DNA of 64,000 nucleotides from Vibrio celticus (GCF_024347335.1 NZ_AP025464.1:558001-622000); one strand, 5' to 3'; shown: positions 43,610 to 52,110, counted from the stretch's first letter. Numbers and translations: made by a program. Notes: generated from the letters alone by a model not told the origin.

Positions 43610-44005
43610 TTACTTCTTGTTCATTCGGATATGACGATTAGATACGTTCGGCAGCGGCTTTTCAGGCACTTTCCGCTTCTCATGAATCAGATGTCGAATC
43701 GCTAAAATAGGATGCTTAAGTAGCATTCTTGGCCCGGCATAGCGCATCACTAAACGCATTTGCTCTTTCGGATCAGGTTTATAGCAATGAATCGGACACT
43801 TATTACAGGTCGGTTTTGCTTCGCCATAAGGACATCTATCCAGTCGTGTTTCGGCATAACGCAGCAGTTGCTCACACTCCTCACATAACGCATTATTCTG
43901 ACGAACTTCACCGTGGTGATCTTTGCAATAGATGTGCACCATCGCAATAACGGTTTTGTACTCCGTTGCGAGCTCGCCTTGTAGAATATTGTTATGTTGG
44001 AACAT
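43610..44005 (-). CDS. ygbA: Nitrous-oxide-stimulated promoter family protein (YgbA)
   Basis: 131 residues with a cysteine pattern CEECEQLL, RCPYGE and CNKCPIHCY that suggests a metal or iron-sulfur site. This is the YgbA family (PF11756), whose E. coli gene is controlled by the nitric-oxide repressor NsrR and is needed for recovery from nitrosative stress. It starts 3 bp after a GNAT gene on the same strand. No convincing NsrR site was found upstream of that gene. Confidence 0.82.
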   Translation of the reverse strand: MFQHNNILQGELATEYKTVIAMVHIYCKDHHGEVRQNNALCEECEQLLRYAETRLDRCPYGEAKPTCNKCPIHCYKPDPKEQMRLVMRYAGPRMLLKHPILAIRHLIHEKRKVPEKPLPNVSNRHIRMNKK

Positions 44006-44008
44006 GTT

Positions 44009-44524
44009 TTAATTACCTAATGAGAAACCGTACAGGTTGAGATTAACACTTTCGCTTATCACATCTTCAACTCGCTCAAACACAAAGCCTAATTTAGTCA
44101 GTAGTGCGATACTTCGAATGTTATCAGAGGTTGTGATGGCAACTAAATGATCGATATCAGCATTCTGCTTAGCTTGTTCAATTATCGCCTCCGCTGCTTC
44201 TTGGGCAAAGCCTTGACCATAAAACTCAGGAACAAACCCATAGCCAATATCATGCGACTCTAAGGTGTCTCTTTTTATTAGCCCGCAGATACCAATTGGT
44301 GTTGAACAATCCTTGATTTCAACCATCAACAAACAGACTCCCTTCTCTTCGTGCATCTTAAGAATGTTGTTTTCGATGTATTCGACAGCCTTGTCAGTGT
44401 CGCTGATTTCCTTATCACCAATGTAACGCAGGAAATCTTCTGAGCTGTATAATCGCTGAATAAACGCCGCATCTTGAGGCGTGATCATTCTTAATCGTAA
44501 ACGTTCGGTCTCGACGGCCTGCAT
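44009..44524 (-). CDS. GNAT acetyltransferase, RimJ/RimL type
   Basis: 171 residues from the ATG at 44524 (AAGGA upstream; an earlier in-frame ATG at 44551 lacks one). It begins ETERLRLRMITPQDAAFI, the classic start of the RimJ/RimL branch, with the acetyl-CoA region IGYGFVPEFYGQGFAQEA. Acceptor unknown; N-terminal or side-chain amino groups and antibiotics are possible. It precedes ygbA by 3 bp and must share its transcript. Confidence 0.85.
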   Translation of the reverse strand: MQAVETERLRLRMITPQDAAFIQRLYSSEDFLRYIGDKEISDTDKAVEYIENNILKMHEEKGVCLLMVEIKDCSTPIGICGLIKRDTLESHDIGYGFVPEFYGQGFAQEAAEAIIEQAKQNADIDHLVAITTSDNIRSIALLTKLGFVFERVEDVISESVNLNLYGFSLGN

Positions 44525-44621
44525 AGTGATATTTTCCTTGCTGAATACCATGTAAATATTGAGTTCTAGAGCTAAAATGATTATCCTCCACCGCCTAAAC
44601 TAAATACAAGGCTATGCAGCA

Positions 44622-44831
44622 ATGAACCGTAAGAAAAAAATCAATCAAATTCTAAAAAAGAAGCAGAAACAGGCGAATTCTAAACTGCATAGTAGCAACA
44701 AGCCTCGCTACATTTCTAAAGCTGACCGCGCAAAAATGGAAGCTGAAGAACAAGCTAAAGCGGCTCAAGAGCACGCTGAAGGTTCAGTAGAAGCGACTGT
44801 CGAAGCTGAAGAGACAAAAGCTGCAGAGTAA
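44622..44831 (+). CDS. DUF2986 small basic/acidic protein
   Basis: 69 residues: a very basic N-terminal half (MNRKKKINQILKKKQKQ) and an acidic, alanine-rich C-terminal half. This is the look of the small DUF2986 family of Vibrio and relatives, with unknown function; the basic part may bind nucleic acid. Single gene ended by a strong terminator. Confidence 0.7.
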   Translation: MNRKKKINQILKKKQKQANSKLHSSNKPRYISKADRAKMEAEEQAKAAQEHAEGSVEATVEAEETKAAE

Positions 44832-44887
44832 GTTAAAACTCGCAGTCCTCTTGTCCAAATCTCCGTACTGAGTCAATGGATAAGAAC

Positions 44888-44919
44888 AAAAAAGCAGCCT
44901 TTATTTGGGCTGCTTTTTT
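44888..44919. terminator. Bidirectional terminator, DUF2986 gene and metal-import operon
   Basis: A6-GCAGCC/GGCTGC-T6 hairpin; it ends both the plus-strand small gene and the nine-gene minus-strand operon. Confidence 0.92.
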
Positions 44920-44944
44920 GATCCTACCATTTTAATCGCGCTGA

Positions 44945-45868
44945 TTAGCCTTTGAAAGGCTGTACTTCCCAACGGGTAAACGGTGATTTTTTGTTGATTC
45001 CTGCTCTACCCCAACGATCAACAGAATCCACCACTAAGATACGCTCATTCGGTACCAATGATTTAATCAAGTTAGTTGGCTTTTTCGCTGTGACTAACCA
45101 TAGAGTATCGTCTTCCGAAAACATCTCTTTAAGCTTGGCTTTGTCTTCGTCTGTCCATTCCAGTTCAGCTTTGAACATACGCTCTTCAACAAACAGTTGG
45201 CTGCCAGAGACAAAATCTTCCAAGCTTTCTGAAAGCAGCAATACTGAATCTACGTCATTATCTAGTAATACCGCTTGCTGCTTGTTGATCAGTTCACGAA
45301 CATCCAACATCACACGCTGTAAGTTGCTATCAATCGTTTCAGCTTGCGCAGGCCACAACAACTTAAAGTCGTCAGCCACAATTGCAGCCATACGCGTTAA
45401 GTTGGTCGGATTTAACCACGCGTATTTAGACACATCACCATTCGACAATGTAAGCGCTGCAACACCTTGTGCACGCGGTGTGATCGCTTGAGCCGCATCC
45501 ACCTCAACCAAACGGATATTGCCTTGTCTTGCGTATACAAAGGTAGGATCCGCTTGCCAGATGGATGACAGTGTTACCGCAACGGTCGCCTTTTCGCCCG
45601 ATTGAAGCACTTTACTCGCACCCTTTGTACCAAACCAATTCGGCAGGCGGTCAATACCGTAACGCTTGGGTGGTAGATATTCGGTCGTAATGTCGGTGCC
45701 TTTGGTTAGCTCTGTCGCTAACGCGTAAGTCACAGGTGTACTGGTTAGGATGTCTTCTGCATTCACGTTCAGTGACAGCACAGAACCAGCCATTAACACA
45801 CTACCAAGAACACTCACTTGAGCCGTTGCTTTTACTGAGCTAGCGATACGATTCATTAAACAAGTCAT
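44945..45868 (-). CDS. ZnuA-like periplasmic protein lacking metal ligands
   Basis: 307 residues from the ATG at 45868 (AAAGG seven bases upstream, 2 bp past the permease stop); the longer open frame to 45997 overlaps the permease gene. A signal peptide ends in NVNA. The body follows the ZnuA plan: TPVTYALATELTKG early, and SKYAWLNPTNLTRMAAIVADD where metal-binding proteins read HxWLDPxNA. The histidine there is replaced by tyrosine, and the first ligand histidine is also absent. So it is probably a degenerate paralogue of the cluster's own ZnuA protein: an accessory, chaperone or chelate-binding version. Last gene of the operon. Confidence 0.6.
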   Translation of the reverse strand: MTCLMNRIASSVKATAQVSVLGSVLMAGSVLSLNVNAEDILTSTPVTYALATELTKGTDITTEYLPPKRYGIDRLPNWFGTKGASKVLQSGEKATVAVTLSSIWQADPTFVYARQGNIRLVEVDAAQAITPRAQGVAALTLSNGDVSKYAWLNPTNLTRMAAIVADDFKLLWPAQAETIDSNLQRVMLDVRELINKQQAVLLDNDVDSVLLLSESLEDFVSGSQLFVEERMFKAELEWTDEDKAKLKEMFSEDDTLWLVTAKKPTNLIKSLVPNERILVVDSVDRWGRAGINKKSPFTRWEVQPFKG

Positions 45869-45870
45869 GA

Positions 45871-46746
45871 TTACGCCTTTCTTACAATTCGGTAAAGCGT
45901 TGCTGCTAGGAAAAACGTTGCAGAAACGATGATGATTGACGCGCCCGATGGCACTGGCAGTTTTAGCTCCATAGGCAACACAGTTCCGACTAAACACGCG
46001 ATGGTTGCGAGTAATGCTGAAAGCAGTACAAAGCTCCCCATGCGTTTAGTCAGCAATCGAGCGGTCGCACCTGGAATCAGCAACAACGCACCCACTAAAA
46101 CCGCACCCACTATTTTCACCGCTGCAATCGTTACTAAGGTGATCATCATGACAAACAGGTAGTCGTAGAAGCTGGTGTTATAACCACGAACCTTGGCAAT
46201 ATCAGGGCTGATACAAGTAAGGAGAATACGGTTGAACGTCGGTATCAAGAGCAAAATGATGATCGCGCAGCTGCCCGCGAGAATCGCTAAGTCTTGGTCT
46301 GTTACCGTTAGAATCGAGCCAAACAGTACGTTCTCAAGCATATGGATGTTGATCTTGCGCGCTACGTACATCAGCAATGCCGCACCCACTGCCAGCGCTA
46401 GCGCTAGAAAAACGCCAACTAAGGTATCGTATGGCACATTGGTTCTGTTTCTTACAAAATGAAGAAGCAGAGCGAAGATCATACAAAAGCTAAACAGACC
46501 AATGATTGGGTTTTCCGGTGGCTCGCCAAGCAAAACACCAATAGCGATACCGGTTAATGCTGCGTGGCCAACGGCTTCTGAGAAGAAGGCCAGACGCTTA
46601 GCAATCACCAAAGTACCGAGGCCACCTAGTAACGGGCCAAGTAATAGCGCCGCCACCAAGGCGTTCACCATGAAGGCATACATGAAGCTGTCGGATAACC
46701 AGCCCGCTTCCACACCACTAATGGCAAGTTGTCGTAACCAATCCAT
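45871..46746 (-). CDS. Metal ABC transporter permease (ZnuB family)
   Basis: 291 residues with about eight hydrophobic helices of the ABC-3 family (Zn, Mn or Fe import). Visible: GPLLGGLGTLVIAKRLAFFSEAVGHAALTG with the coupling element, and KIVGAVLVGALLLIPGATARLL near the end, both given in their core. One permease gene suggests a homodimer, as in ZnuB. It overlaps the ATPase gene by one base and is followed after 2 bp by the degenerate ZnuA-like gene. Confidence 0.9.
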   Translation of the reverse strand: MDWLRQLAISGVEAGWLSDSFMYAFMVNALVAALLLGPLLGGLGTLVIAKRLAFFSEAVGHAALTGIAIGVLLGEPPENPIIGLFSFCMIFALLLHFVRNRTNVPYDTLVGVFLALALAVGAALLMYVARKINIHMLENVLFGSILTVTDQDLAILAGSCAIIILLLIPTFNRILLTCISPDIAKVRGYNTSFYDYLFVMMITLVTIAAVKIVGAVLVGALLLIPGATARLLTKRMGSFVLLSALLATIACLVGTVLPMELKLPVPSGASIIIVSATFFLAATLYRIVRKA

Positions 46747-47480
46747 TACGCAACCTCCTTCGATTTGGTCATGGCAGAGCCACTGCTGTAGTGCTGGAAT
46801 AAGCTTTCAATCTTACTTGGATGTAGTACCTGTTCGTGTGGACCACTATCCACCAAGAATCGATTCACAACATGTACGTTAGCTTCAAGGCGACGCACTG
46901 CGGTTACATCATGGTGAACCGCAAGGATCGTACGATCTTCATTAACACATTCACGAATCAGTGATTCAAGATAACGAACGCCCTGCTCATCCATACCGGT
47001 CGTTGGTTCATCCAAAACCAGTAGGCTTGGATTATCCAATAGCGCTTGAGCAAACAACACACGTTGCTGCTCACCACCCGACAACTGTCCCATTCGGCGA
47101 TCGCTACGAGTCGCCATACCCACTCGATCCAATTGCGCGAGTGCGAGATCCAATTGCTTAGATTTACGACGCCAAAATAGAGGAATTCGAGTTTGGTTAA
47201 GCAATACAAAATCCATTACCGTCAAAGGTAAGCTTGATTCGAAGGTCGCTTTTTGTGGAACGTAACCGATGCTTGGCTTTTCTGGCCAATGAATATTGAT
47301 TTGACCAGAGAAAGGCGTCAAACCAAGAACAGAGCGTAGCAAAGAGGTTTTACCACCGCCGTTTGGCCCCATGATCACATGGCACTCACCCGCTTTAAGT
47401 TCTAGTGAAATTTCGTCAAGAATGACGTTGTTGTCGTATTGCAGACCAAGTTGATTGATTGAAATCGATGGACCTAACAT
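46746..47480 (-). CDS. Metal ABC transporter ATP-binding protein (ZnuC family)
   Basis: 244 residues: Walker A GPNGGGKTSL (about 37), signature LSGGEQQRV, Walker B LLVLDEPTTGMD and switch histidine VHHD. It energises the neighbouring permease. Start and stop codons overlap those of its neighbours by one base each, so the three importer genes are tightly coupled. The C-terminus lacks the histidine-rich tail of some ZnuC proteins. Confidence 0.93.
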   Translation of the reverse strand: MLGPSISINQLGLQYDNNVILDEISLELKAGECHVIMGPNGGGKTSLLRSVLGLTPFSGQINIHWPEKPSIGYVPQKATFESSLPLTVMDFVLLNQTRIPLFWRRKSKQLDLALAQLDRVGMATRSDRRMGQLSGGEQQRVLFAQALLDNPSLLVLDEPTTGMDEQGVRYLESLIRECVNEDRTILAVHHDVTAVRRLEANVHVVNRFLVDSGPHEQVLHPSKIESLFQHYSSGSAMTKSKEVA

Positions 47481-48415
47481 TATGCGTTCCCGCTTTTAGC
47501 TTGGTTCGCCGCCGCAAATTTCATTGCTTCGATTAACGTCTCAAGGTTCTTTTTCATCTCAACTTCGACTTTATCGTCTTCATATTCGCCGTGCGTCATG
47601 TGAGAAAAACGGTAAAGCTGAACACCTGTTTCCGCTTCAATCGTGTCAACAAAACGGTTTGGCATGTTTAGCTCGTAGAACAGAACATCAATGCCCGATG
47701 CACGGATCTTTTCGATCGTCTCTTGCAGCTGGCTCGCACTTGGTTCAACACCGTGTGCAGGCTCAATCACCGCCGCAACATCCACACCAAACTCTTGCAA
47801 AATATAGCCATAAGCATTGTGCGTGGTCGCTACCTTCATACCTGATGTATCTAGCTCACCTAATGACAACATCGCATCGCGCTTCATAAAGCGAAATTGC
47901 TTTGCGTATTTACGTGCATTCTTACGATAAAAAGCCGCGTTGTCTGGGTCGAGCTTAGAGACTTCACTCGCGATGGTGTAAACCTTTTGAATTGTTGTCG
48001 AAAGTCCAACAAACGTGTGCGGATTCACCGCGCCTTGACCCACAGATTGACCTAATGCGGGAAGTAAAGGCACTTCTTTGTTCGCTTCGATCACCACTAA
48101 GTCATCACGTTGCGCAGCTGAGATTACTTTTAGTGCGAAGTCGTCATGGCCAATACCGTTTACCACGATGGCGTCCATCTGGCTCAATCGCTTCAAGTCG
48201 TTCGGTTGTGGCAAGTAGTTATGCGGATTAAAGCCAGCATCAACCAAAGGAAGGATGTTCACTTTGTCACCCACCACGGCTTTTACGTAACTGTAGTAAG
48301 GCTGAAGGGTTATGCCAATCGTCAGCTTATCGCTGTCGACCTTGTATTCTTTTGCCAATGCATTGGGTGTCATTAACACCGCCAATAACGACATCAATAG
48401 AGTCATAATTCGCAT
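47480..48415 (-). CDS. Metal-binding ABC substrate protein (ZnuA/SitA family)
   Basis: 311 residues from the ATG at 48415 (AAGAG seven bases before; an earlier ATG at 48442 would disturb the signal peptide, which ends NALA). Metal ligands can be placed: histidine in NPHNYLP (about 65), histidine in NPHTFVG, histidine in THNAYGY, and an acidic residue in YELNMPNR. There is no histidine-rich loop of the kind found in high-affinity zinc proteins, so manganese or iron is as likely as zinc. The operon has a Fur-like box at its head, which favours iron or manganese. Confidence 0.85.
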   Translation of the reverse strand: MRIMTLLMSLLAVLMTPNALAKEYKVDSDKLTIGITLQPYYSYVKAVVGDKVNILPLVDAGFNPHNYLPQPNDLKRLSQMDAIVVNGIGHDDFALKVISAAQRDDLVVIEANKEVPLLPALGQSVGQGAVNPHTFVGLSTTIQKVYTIASEVSKLDPDNAAFYRKNARKYAKQFRFMKRDAMLSLGELDTSGMKVATTHNAYGYILQEFGVDVAAVIEPAHGVEPSASQLQETIEKIRASGIDVLFYELNMPNRFVDTIEAETGVQLYRFSHMTHGEYEDDKVEVEMKKNLETLIEAMKFAAANQAKSGNA

Positions 48416-48460
48416 AGTAATTCTCTTATTATTAGTGAGCATTTTTATAAGCCGGATTGT

Positions 48461-49051
48461 TTAATGAGAAGAAGCATCATGCTGCTCAACTTCTGATTCA
48501 TTGACGACCACTTTCCAGCCAGCAGATTCAAGTGTGTTCTCATCAAAATTAGTCGGTTGACTTGCTACGCCGCCAAAGAAAATCCAGATTTCAGGAGAGA
48601 CACTGTTGGCGTTCAAAATAAAGGAATCAGCGAAGCCGTGTTCGGTTGGCGTAGCTTGTTCACTTGGTGCAGTATCTTCACTTGGCGTAGAAAAGTAATA
48701 ACCACGCTCGTCCAATAACCAAGTATGAGAACCTTTGCGCTTCCAACTCTGGTCTTCAACAAATGGCGCGACCCATTCATCTTTCAGTGACGCAACACTT
48801 GGCCATTCGCCGTCAGAGTCCATATGCAGGTCGCGAATCTCTTCATGAGCCAAGCGAAGCTCTGATAACATCGCCAAGTTTTCTTGCTCGACATCGGTCA
48901 CTAAGATTTGATGATCAAGTACCGCTTTGATATGCGATTCTGCTTGATGAAATGGGATAGCAACCGTGGCAAAGCTCAGAATGAACGCAATGATCAGCCC
49001 TACCCATTTGCCTTCTCTGCCGCCCGTGTCAGCACGTACGCCTTGAATCAT
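48461..49051 (-). CDS. DUF6162-type membrane-anchored protein of the metal operon
   Basis: 196 residues with one N-terminal membrane helix (about 16-36, WVGLIIAFILSFATVAIPF) and a periplasmic part with coiled-coil character (SELRLAHEEIRDL) and an acidic, histidine-containing tail (EVEQHDASSH). I believe this matches DUF6162, a family seen beside ZnuABC-type importers; function unknown. The start overlaps the end of the preceding gene (two in-frame ATG at 49054 and 49051). A role as periplasmic adaptor for the importer is inferred from position only. Confidence 0.55.
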   Translation of the reverse strand: MIQGVRADTGGREGKWVGLIIAFILSFATVAIPFHQAESHIKAVLDHQILVTDVEQENLAMLSELRLAHEEIRDLHMDSDGEWPSVASLKDEWVAPFVEDQSWKRKGSHTWLLDERGYYFSTPSEDTAPSEQATPTEHGFADSFILNANSVSPEIWIFFGGVASQPTNFDENTLESAGWKVVVNESEVEQHDASSH

Positions 49052-49386
49052 CATTTTTCGCTGATCTCAACAACGTCTACTTCAACAGGAAACTCGTGGC
49101 CTGAATCAAACACAAGGTAGAACTCAGTGTCAGGGTTTGGAAACTCAACAATAGAGCGCTTATCCGTCATCTCTTTTGCAATCAAGTTGTCTTCGTAGTC
49201 ATACATCTCAACCGCGTAATCAATCGCTTTACTACCGTCTGAATAGCCCGCTTCGCAAGCCACAGTTTTGCCTTCAAACCAGCAGCTCATCAATGGAAAG
49301 TGTGCTTGCGCAGGTAATGCAGCGAATCCAAGTCCCAGAGCCAAGCATGGAGTGATTATCGATTTTAGTTTTATTTTTATTGTCAT
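49051..49386 (-). CDS. Small periplasmic protein of the metal operon
   Basis: 111 residues from the ATG at 49386, which has AGGG eight bases upstream. The frame stays open to 49446 but that part consists of hairpins. Signal peptide ends in AQAH; two cysteines (SCWFEGKTVACEAGY) probably form a disulfide. The rest is a small beta-rich domain (DYEDNLIAKEM, TEFYLVFDSGHEFPVEV), not unlike a shortened DUF4198/transthyretin-like fold. I do not recognise the family. Confidence 0.6.
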   Translation of the reverse strand: MTIKIKLKSIITPCLALGLGFAALPAQAHFPLMSCWFEGKTVACEAGYSDGSKAIDYAVEMYDYEDNLIAKEMTDKRSIVEFPNPDTEFYLVFDSGHEFPVEVDVVEISEK

Positions 49387-49414
49387 GGTTCGTACCCTAG
49401 CCACAGTGCAAATT

Positions 49415-49456
49415 CTCAGTAGTAAACTGAGCGATAAAGGGCTCAAATGAGCCCTT
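49415..49456 (-). other. Tandem hairpins inside the metal operon
   Basis: Two stem-loops lie between the DUF4198 gene and the next gene: AAGGGCTC/GAGCCCTT (49437-49456, loop AAAT) and CTCAGT/ACTGAG (49415-49431). On the coding strand the first is followed only by TTTATC, so it is at best a leaky terminator; mRNA processing or stabilisation is the alternative. Confidence 0.55.
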
Positions 49457-49502
49457 AAGTTTTTTGGTTGCTTAATCAGGGATCTAGCCCCGACATCACA
49501 GA

Positions 49503-50339
49503 CTATTGAAGCAGTGCTTCGAACGTTAGGTGAACGTTCGCGCTTGCTTTGTCTGCCAGTGGGTTGTCAATCAACTCACCTTTGTAGTTCGCTTTCATTA
49601 CGTAACGACCCGCTACATCTGGAGTGAACGTGATTTCGCCGTTCTCGTCGCTCACTACATCAATCTGTTCTTGGTGGTTGCGGTAAAGCGTGCCTTCACG
49701 AGTGATCTCAGCTTTCACGTCTTTTTGAATTTCACCGTTGTAGAAGAATTGGAACGTTACTGGTTCGCCTTCAACGATGTCTGAAGGGTGTGTCACAGGC
49801 TTCATTTCTAGAAGCTTCCCTTCAATTTTGAATACTGAATCCGTTGGCATACCTACTGTGATGTAGCTTTCAGCGCGAGTGAAGCTGATTTGTGTTACCA
49901 CGTCACGTGATTTTTCAGGAAGTACAGAGTCACGTTCCGCTTTGTTTGCTTTGATCCATTTCACAGTGTCACGACGGCCCGCTTTGTACTGTGTGTAGTA
50001 AGATGGCTGGTTGTTAATTGCAACTTTGTGTGTACCTTCTTCTTCAAAGTAGAAATCGAAGATTGAACGACGTTTACCGCGAACAACAAAGTTAGGACGC
50101 TCGCTACGGCCATCAGGCATGATGACATGTGCATTTTCGCTGCCTGCAGGCTTATCAAAAACAAACGTACCGTGAGACGCAGTCACATCGAACGTTAGCC
50201 AATCACCGCCTTCTTTCGATACGGTAAAGTGTGATGGCAAAATCCAACGTGGGTGAGCTTGTGCCGTTGTCGTTGCTGCTAGGCCGAATGCCATCACACC
50301 CGCTAGAGCAAGTGCTTTGATTTTTGTCTGTTTCATCAT
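49503..50339 (-). CDS. DUF4198 (NikM-like) periplasmic protein
   Basis: 278 residues from the ATG at 50339 (GGA seven bases upstream); ATG at 50351 is an alternative. Signal peptide ends in AQAH, directly followed by PRWILPSHF, typical for DUF4198 proteins, where the N-terminal histidine of the mature protein may bind metal. A carboxypeptidase-regulatory-like beta domain (VTFQFFYNGEIQKDV, ENGEITFTPDVAGRY) fills the C-terminal third. Relatives occur with nickel, cobalt and iron uptake systems. Exact function unknown. Confidence 0.75.
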   Translation of the reverse strand: MMKQTKIKALALAGVMAFGLAATTTAQAHPRWILPSHFTVSKEGGDWLTFDVTASHGTFVFDKPAGSENAHVIMPDGRSERPNFVVRGKRRSIFDFYFEEEGTHKVAINNQPSYYTQYKAGRRDTVKWIKANKAERDSVLPEKSRDVVTQISFTRAESYITVGMPTDSVFKIEGKLLEMKPVTHPSDIVEGEPVTFQFFYNGEIQKDVKAEITREGTLYRNHQEQIDVVSDENGEITFTPDVAGRYVMKANYKGELIDNPLADKASANVHLTFEALLQ

Positions 50340-50439
50340 GTTCAATTCCATTATTTATAATTGTTAGCCGTGTCGCTCTATCTGAGCCTACGATGACCAC
50401 TGTCTATTCTGTTCTGCTTGGTTTTACTGTTCGCACTTA

Positions 50440-50958
50440 CTATTTAGCGATGTAATTCAGTGTGATTTCACCCGTCTCTTCTGTTGCCTTTAGCTCATAA
50501 GAAGCGTTTGAATCTGTGAGTGATACTTTTTGACGAAGATAGTTACGGCCGCCGTGTTCACGAACAACTTCGATATGAACCGTGTATTCGCCTTGCTCTA
50601 GTGCTTGGCCATCATCACTCTTACCATCCCAAACGAAACGGTACTTGCCAGCTGGACGCGTAGCGGATGTTACAGCATCAACGAGTTCGCGATCGTAACG
50701 TCCAACTTTTCTCCACCAGCTGCGTAGATCTTTCAGCCATTCATCTTTACCGACCCAAAGCTCAATGGTTTTCACTGATTTTCGTTCGCTGTTCTCTACC
50801 CACACCGCCACATAAGGACGCGCATACATAGAGGTATCAATCTTTGGAAGCTCGAAGCTCACATCAAGTTTTGCCGTATCAGAAATCGCTTGTGCCATGC
50901 CTAGGCTTGGCAAAAGAGATAAAGCAAGAAGCGCCTTGCTCCAGTTCATTTTTTTCAT
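50440..50958 (-). CDS. DUF2271 periplasmic protein
   Basis: 172 residues from the ATG at 50958 (AAAGG upstream; the longer frame starts with TTG). Signal peptide ends in GMAQA. The domain shows YVAVWVENSERKSVKTIELWVG, WWRKVGRYDRELVDAVTSAT and FVWDGKSDDGQAL in the order known for DUF2271, a family that regularly sits next to PepSY membrane proteins and TonB receptors. It may be an electron-transfer or flavoprotein partner of the PepSY protein; this is inference from context. Confidence 0.75.
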   Translation of the reverse strand: MKKMNWSKALLALSLLPSLGMAQAISDTAKLDVSFELPKIDTSMYARPYVAVWVENSERKSVKTIELWVGKDEWLKDLRSWWRKVGRYDRELVDAVTSATRPAGKYRFVWDGKSDDGQALEQGEYTVHIEVVREHGGRNYLRQKVSLTDSNASYELKATEETGEITLNYIAK

Positions 50959-51029
50959 GTTTAACAACCTTTTAAATCCGTTTAACCTTAAGTTCGTTCT
51001 TCAATCCGATTCATCAATCGAACCAAGCG

Positions 51030-51659
51030 TTAAGGCACGGCGACAAAATAGATAGCAAGTGAGATTACAGAGCCAAATACCGTCCATTTAATGGAAGTAT
51101 TAAGCGTCTTTTTCTTAGGTAACAGTAAGCACACGCCAGTCAGCACAAAGAAGACCATCAGTAGTGCTGTGATATCGATGAACCATTTCCACACTTCACC
51201 GCTGTTACGACCTTTGTGTAGGTCGTTCAACAGGGCAATCACGCCGTAATTCGTGGTTTCGACCTCGACCATTTCAGATGTCACGTCAACAAATACAGAT
51301 GCGTTGTAACCTGGTCCTTTGAAGTCCATGGACACTTCACCGATCAGCAACTCACCGTCTTCAATTTCAGCGTAGATGTCTAAACCAGAAGGAACACCGG
51401 ATAAATTAGCCTCTTCAAACAGAAATGCTTCGAAGGCACTTTCGTCGGCTTTTAATCGCCCGTCTTGGATCGTGAACAAACTCGTTGGAAGCTCTAAAGT
51501 AGAGCGTTGGATATTGGGTTGGCTTGATTCAAATAACTCAGGTCGGTTCAGGGTGATACCTGTGACTGAGAAAAAAAGAACCACGAACAGAAGCGCCATA
51601 GAAATATAAACATGAAGTCGACGAGCCCATGACTGAACCGCCCTACTTTTTAACGACAT
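51030..51659 (-). CDS. PepSY-associated membrane protein
   Basis: 209 residues from the ATG at 51659 (the open frame begins with TTG at 51668). An N-terminal helix (HVYISMALLFVVLFFSVTG), a periplasmic domain of about 100 residues, and two C-terminal helices (LLMVFFVLTGVCLLL, FGSVISLAIYFVAV) give the layout of small PepSY_TM proteins. The conserved LHxG-type element reads DLHKGRNSGEVWKWFID. Longer relatives are ferric reductases of siderophore systems. It is the first gene of the nine-gene operon and stands behind a Fur-like box. Confidence 0.75.
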   Translation of the reverse strand: MSLKSRAVQSWARRLHVYISMALLFVVLFFSVTGITLNRPELFESSQPNIQRSTLELPTSLFTIQDGRLKADESAFEAFLFEEANLSGVPSGLDIYAEIEDGELLIGEVSMDFKGPGYNASVFVDVTSEMVEVETTNYGVIALLNDLHKGRNSGEVWKWFIDITALLMVFFVLTGVCLLLPKKKTLNTSIKWTVFGSVISLAIYFVAVP

Positions 51660-52110
51660 ACAAACCAATACCTATAAATTTTATGGCGACAATTTAGTTG
51701 ATAATCATTCGTATTGGCATTCAATTTACATTGTTTACGTTTGCCGAGTGGCGTAAGGAAATTTACATAACATTACATGGGAAGTAATCGAACTGTATGC
51801 ATATTCTTGCTAACGTGTACTAAAGGGATTTGATTCGTTCTATTAGAGGTTATCGATAACAGGGGGCAAAGCTCAAAAAACTCAATCTCAACACGCTTGA
51901 TTGAGATGGGTTTAAGGTAGCAGTTGTGGCTTTAAGGATAGAAAGTTGGAGCTATTTAAGCTTCGTGACTATTAACCTTCGGAGCTATTTGATCTTTGGA
52001 TCATTTTGAAGATCATACACAAACGGCGGACTCTTCGGTTGATGCGGTTTGTTAAATACAGACGAATAACCAGTTTAACGATAGCTAATTAGGCTTAAAG
52101 GGATTTTGAA
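51660..52110. other. Divergent region between the PepSY operon and a lipoprotein gene
   Basis: Contains the Fur-like box at 51700-51715 and, at 51767-51776, ATAACATTAC, which equals one arm of a Zur site without a matching second arm. GGAGCTATTT occurs twice (near 51948 and 51981). No gene. Confidence 0.5.
51700..51715. promoter_or_regulatory. Fur-like box before the PepSY operon
   Basis: GATAATCATTCGTATT agrees with the Fur consensus at 13 of 16 positions and lies 41 bp before the operon's start codon. It predicts iron repression of the PepSY-DUF2271-DUF4198-importer operon. Confidence 0.6.

Noticed and set aside
45869..45997. N-terminal extension of the degenerate ZnuA-like gene
   Set aside because: It overlaps the permease gene in another frame and would put 43 odd residues before a clean signal peptide.
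49387..49446. N-terminal extension of the 111-residue periplasmic protein
   Set aside because: The extension is formed by two hairpins, and the ATG at 49386 has its own ribosome-binding site.
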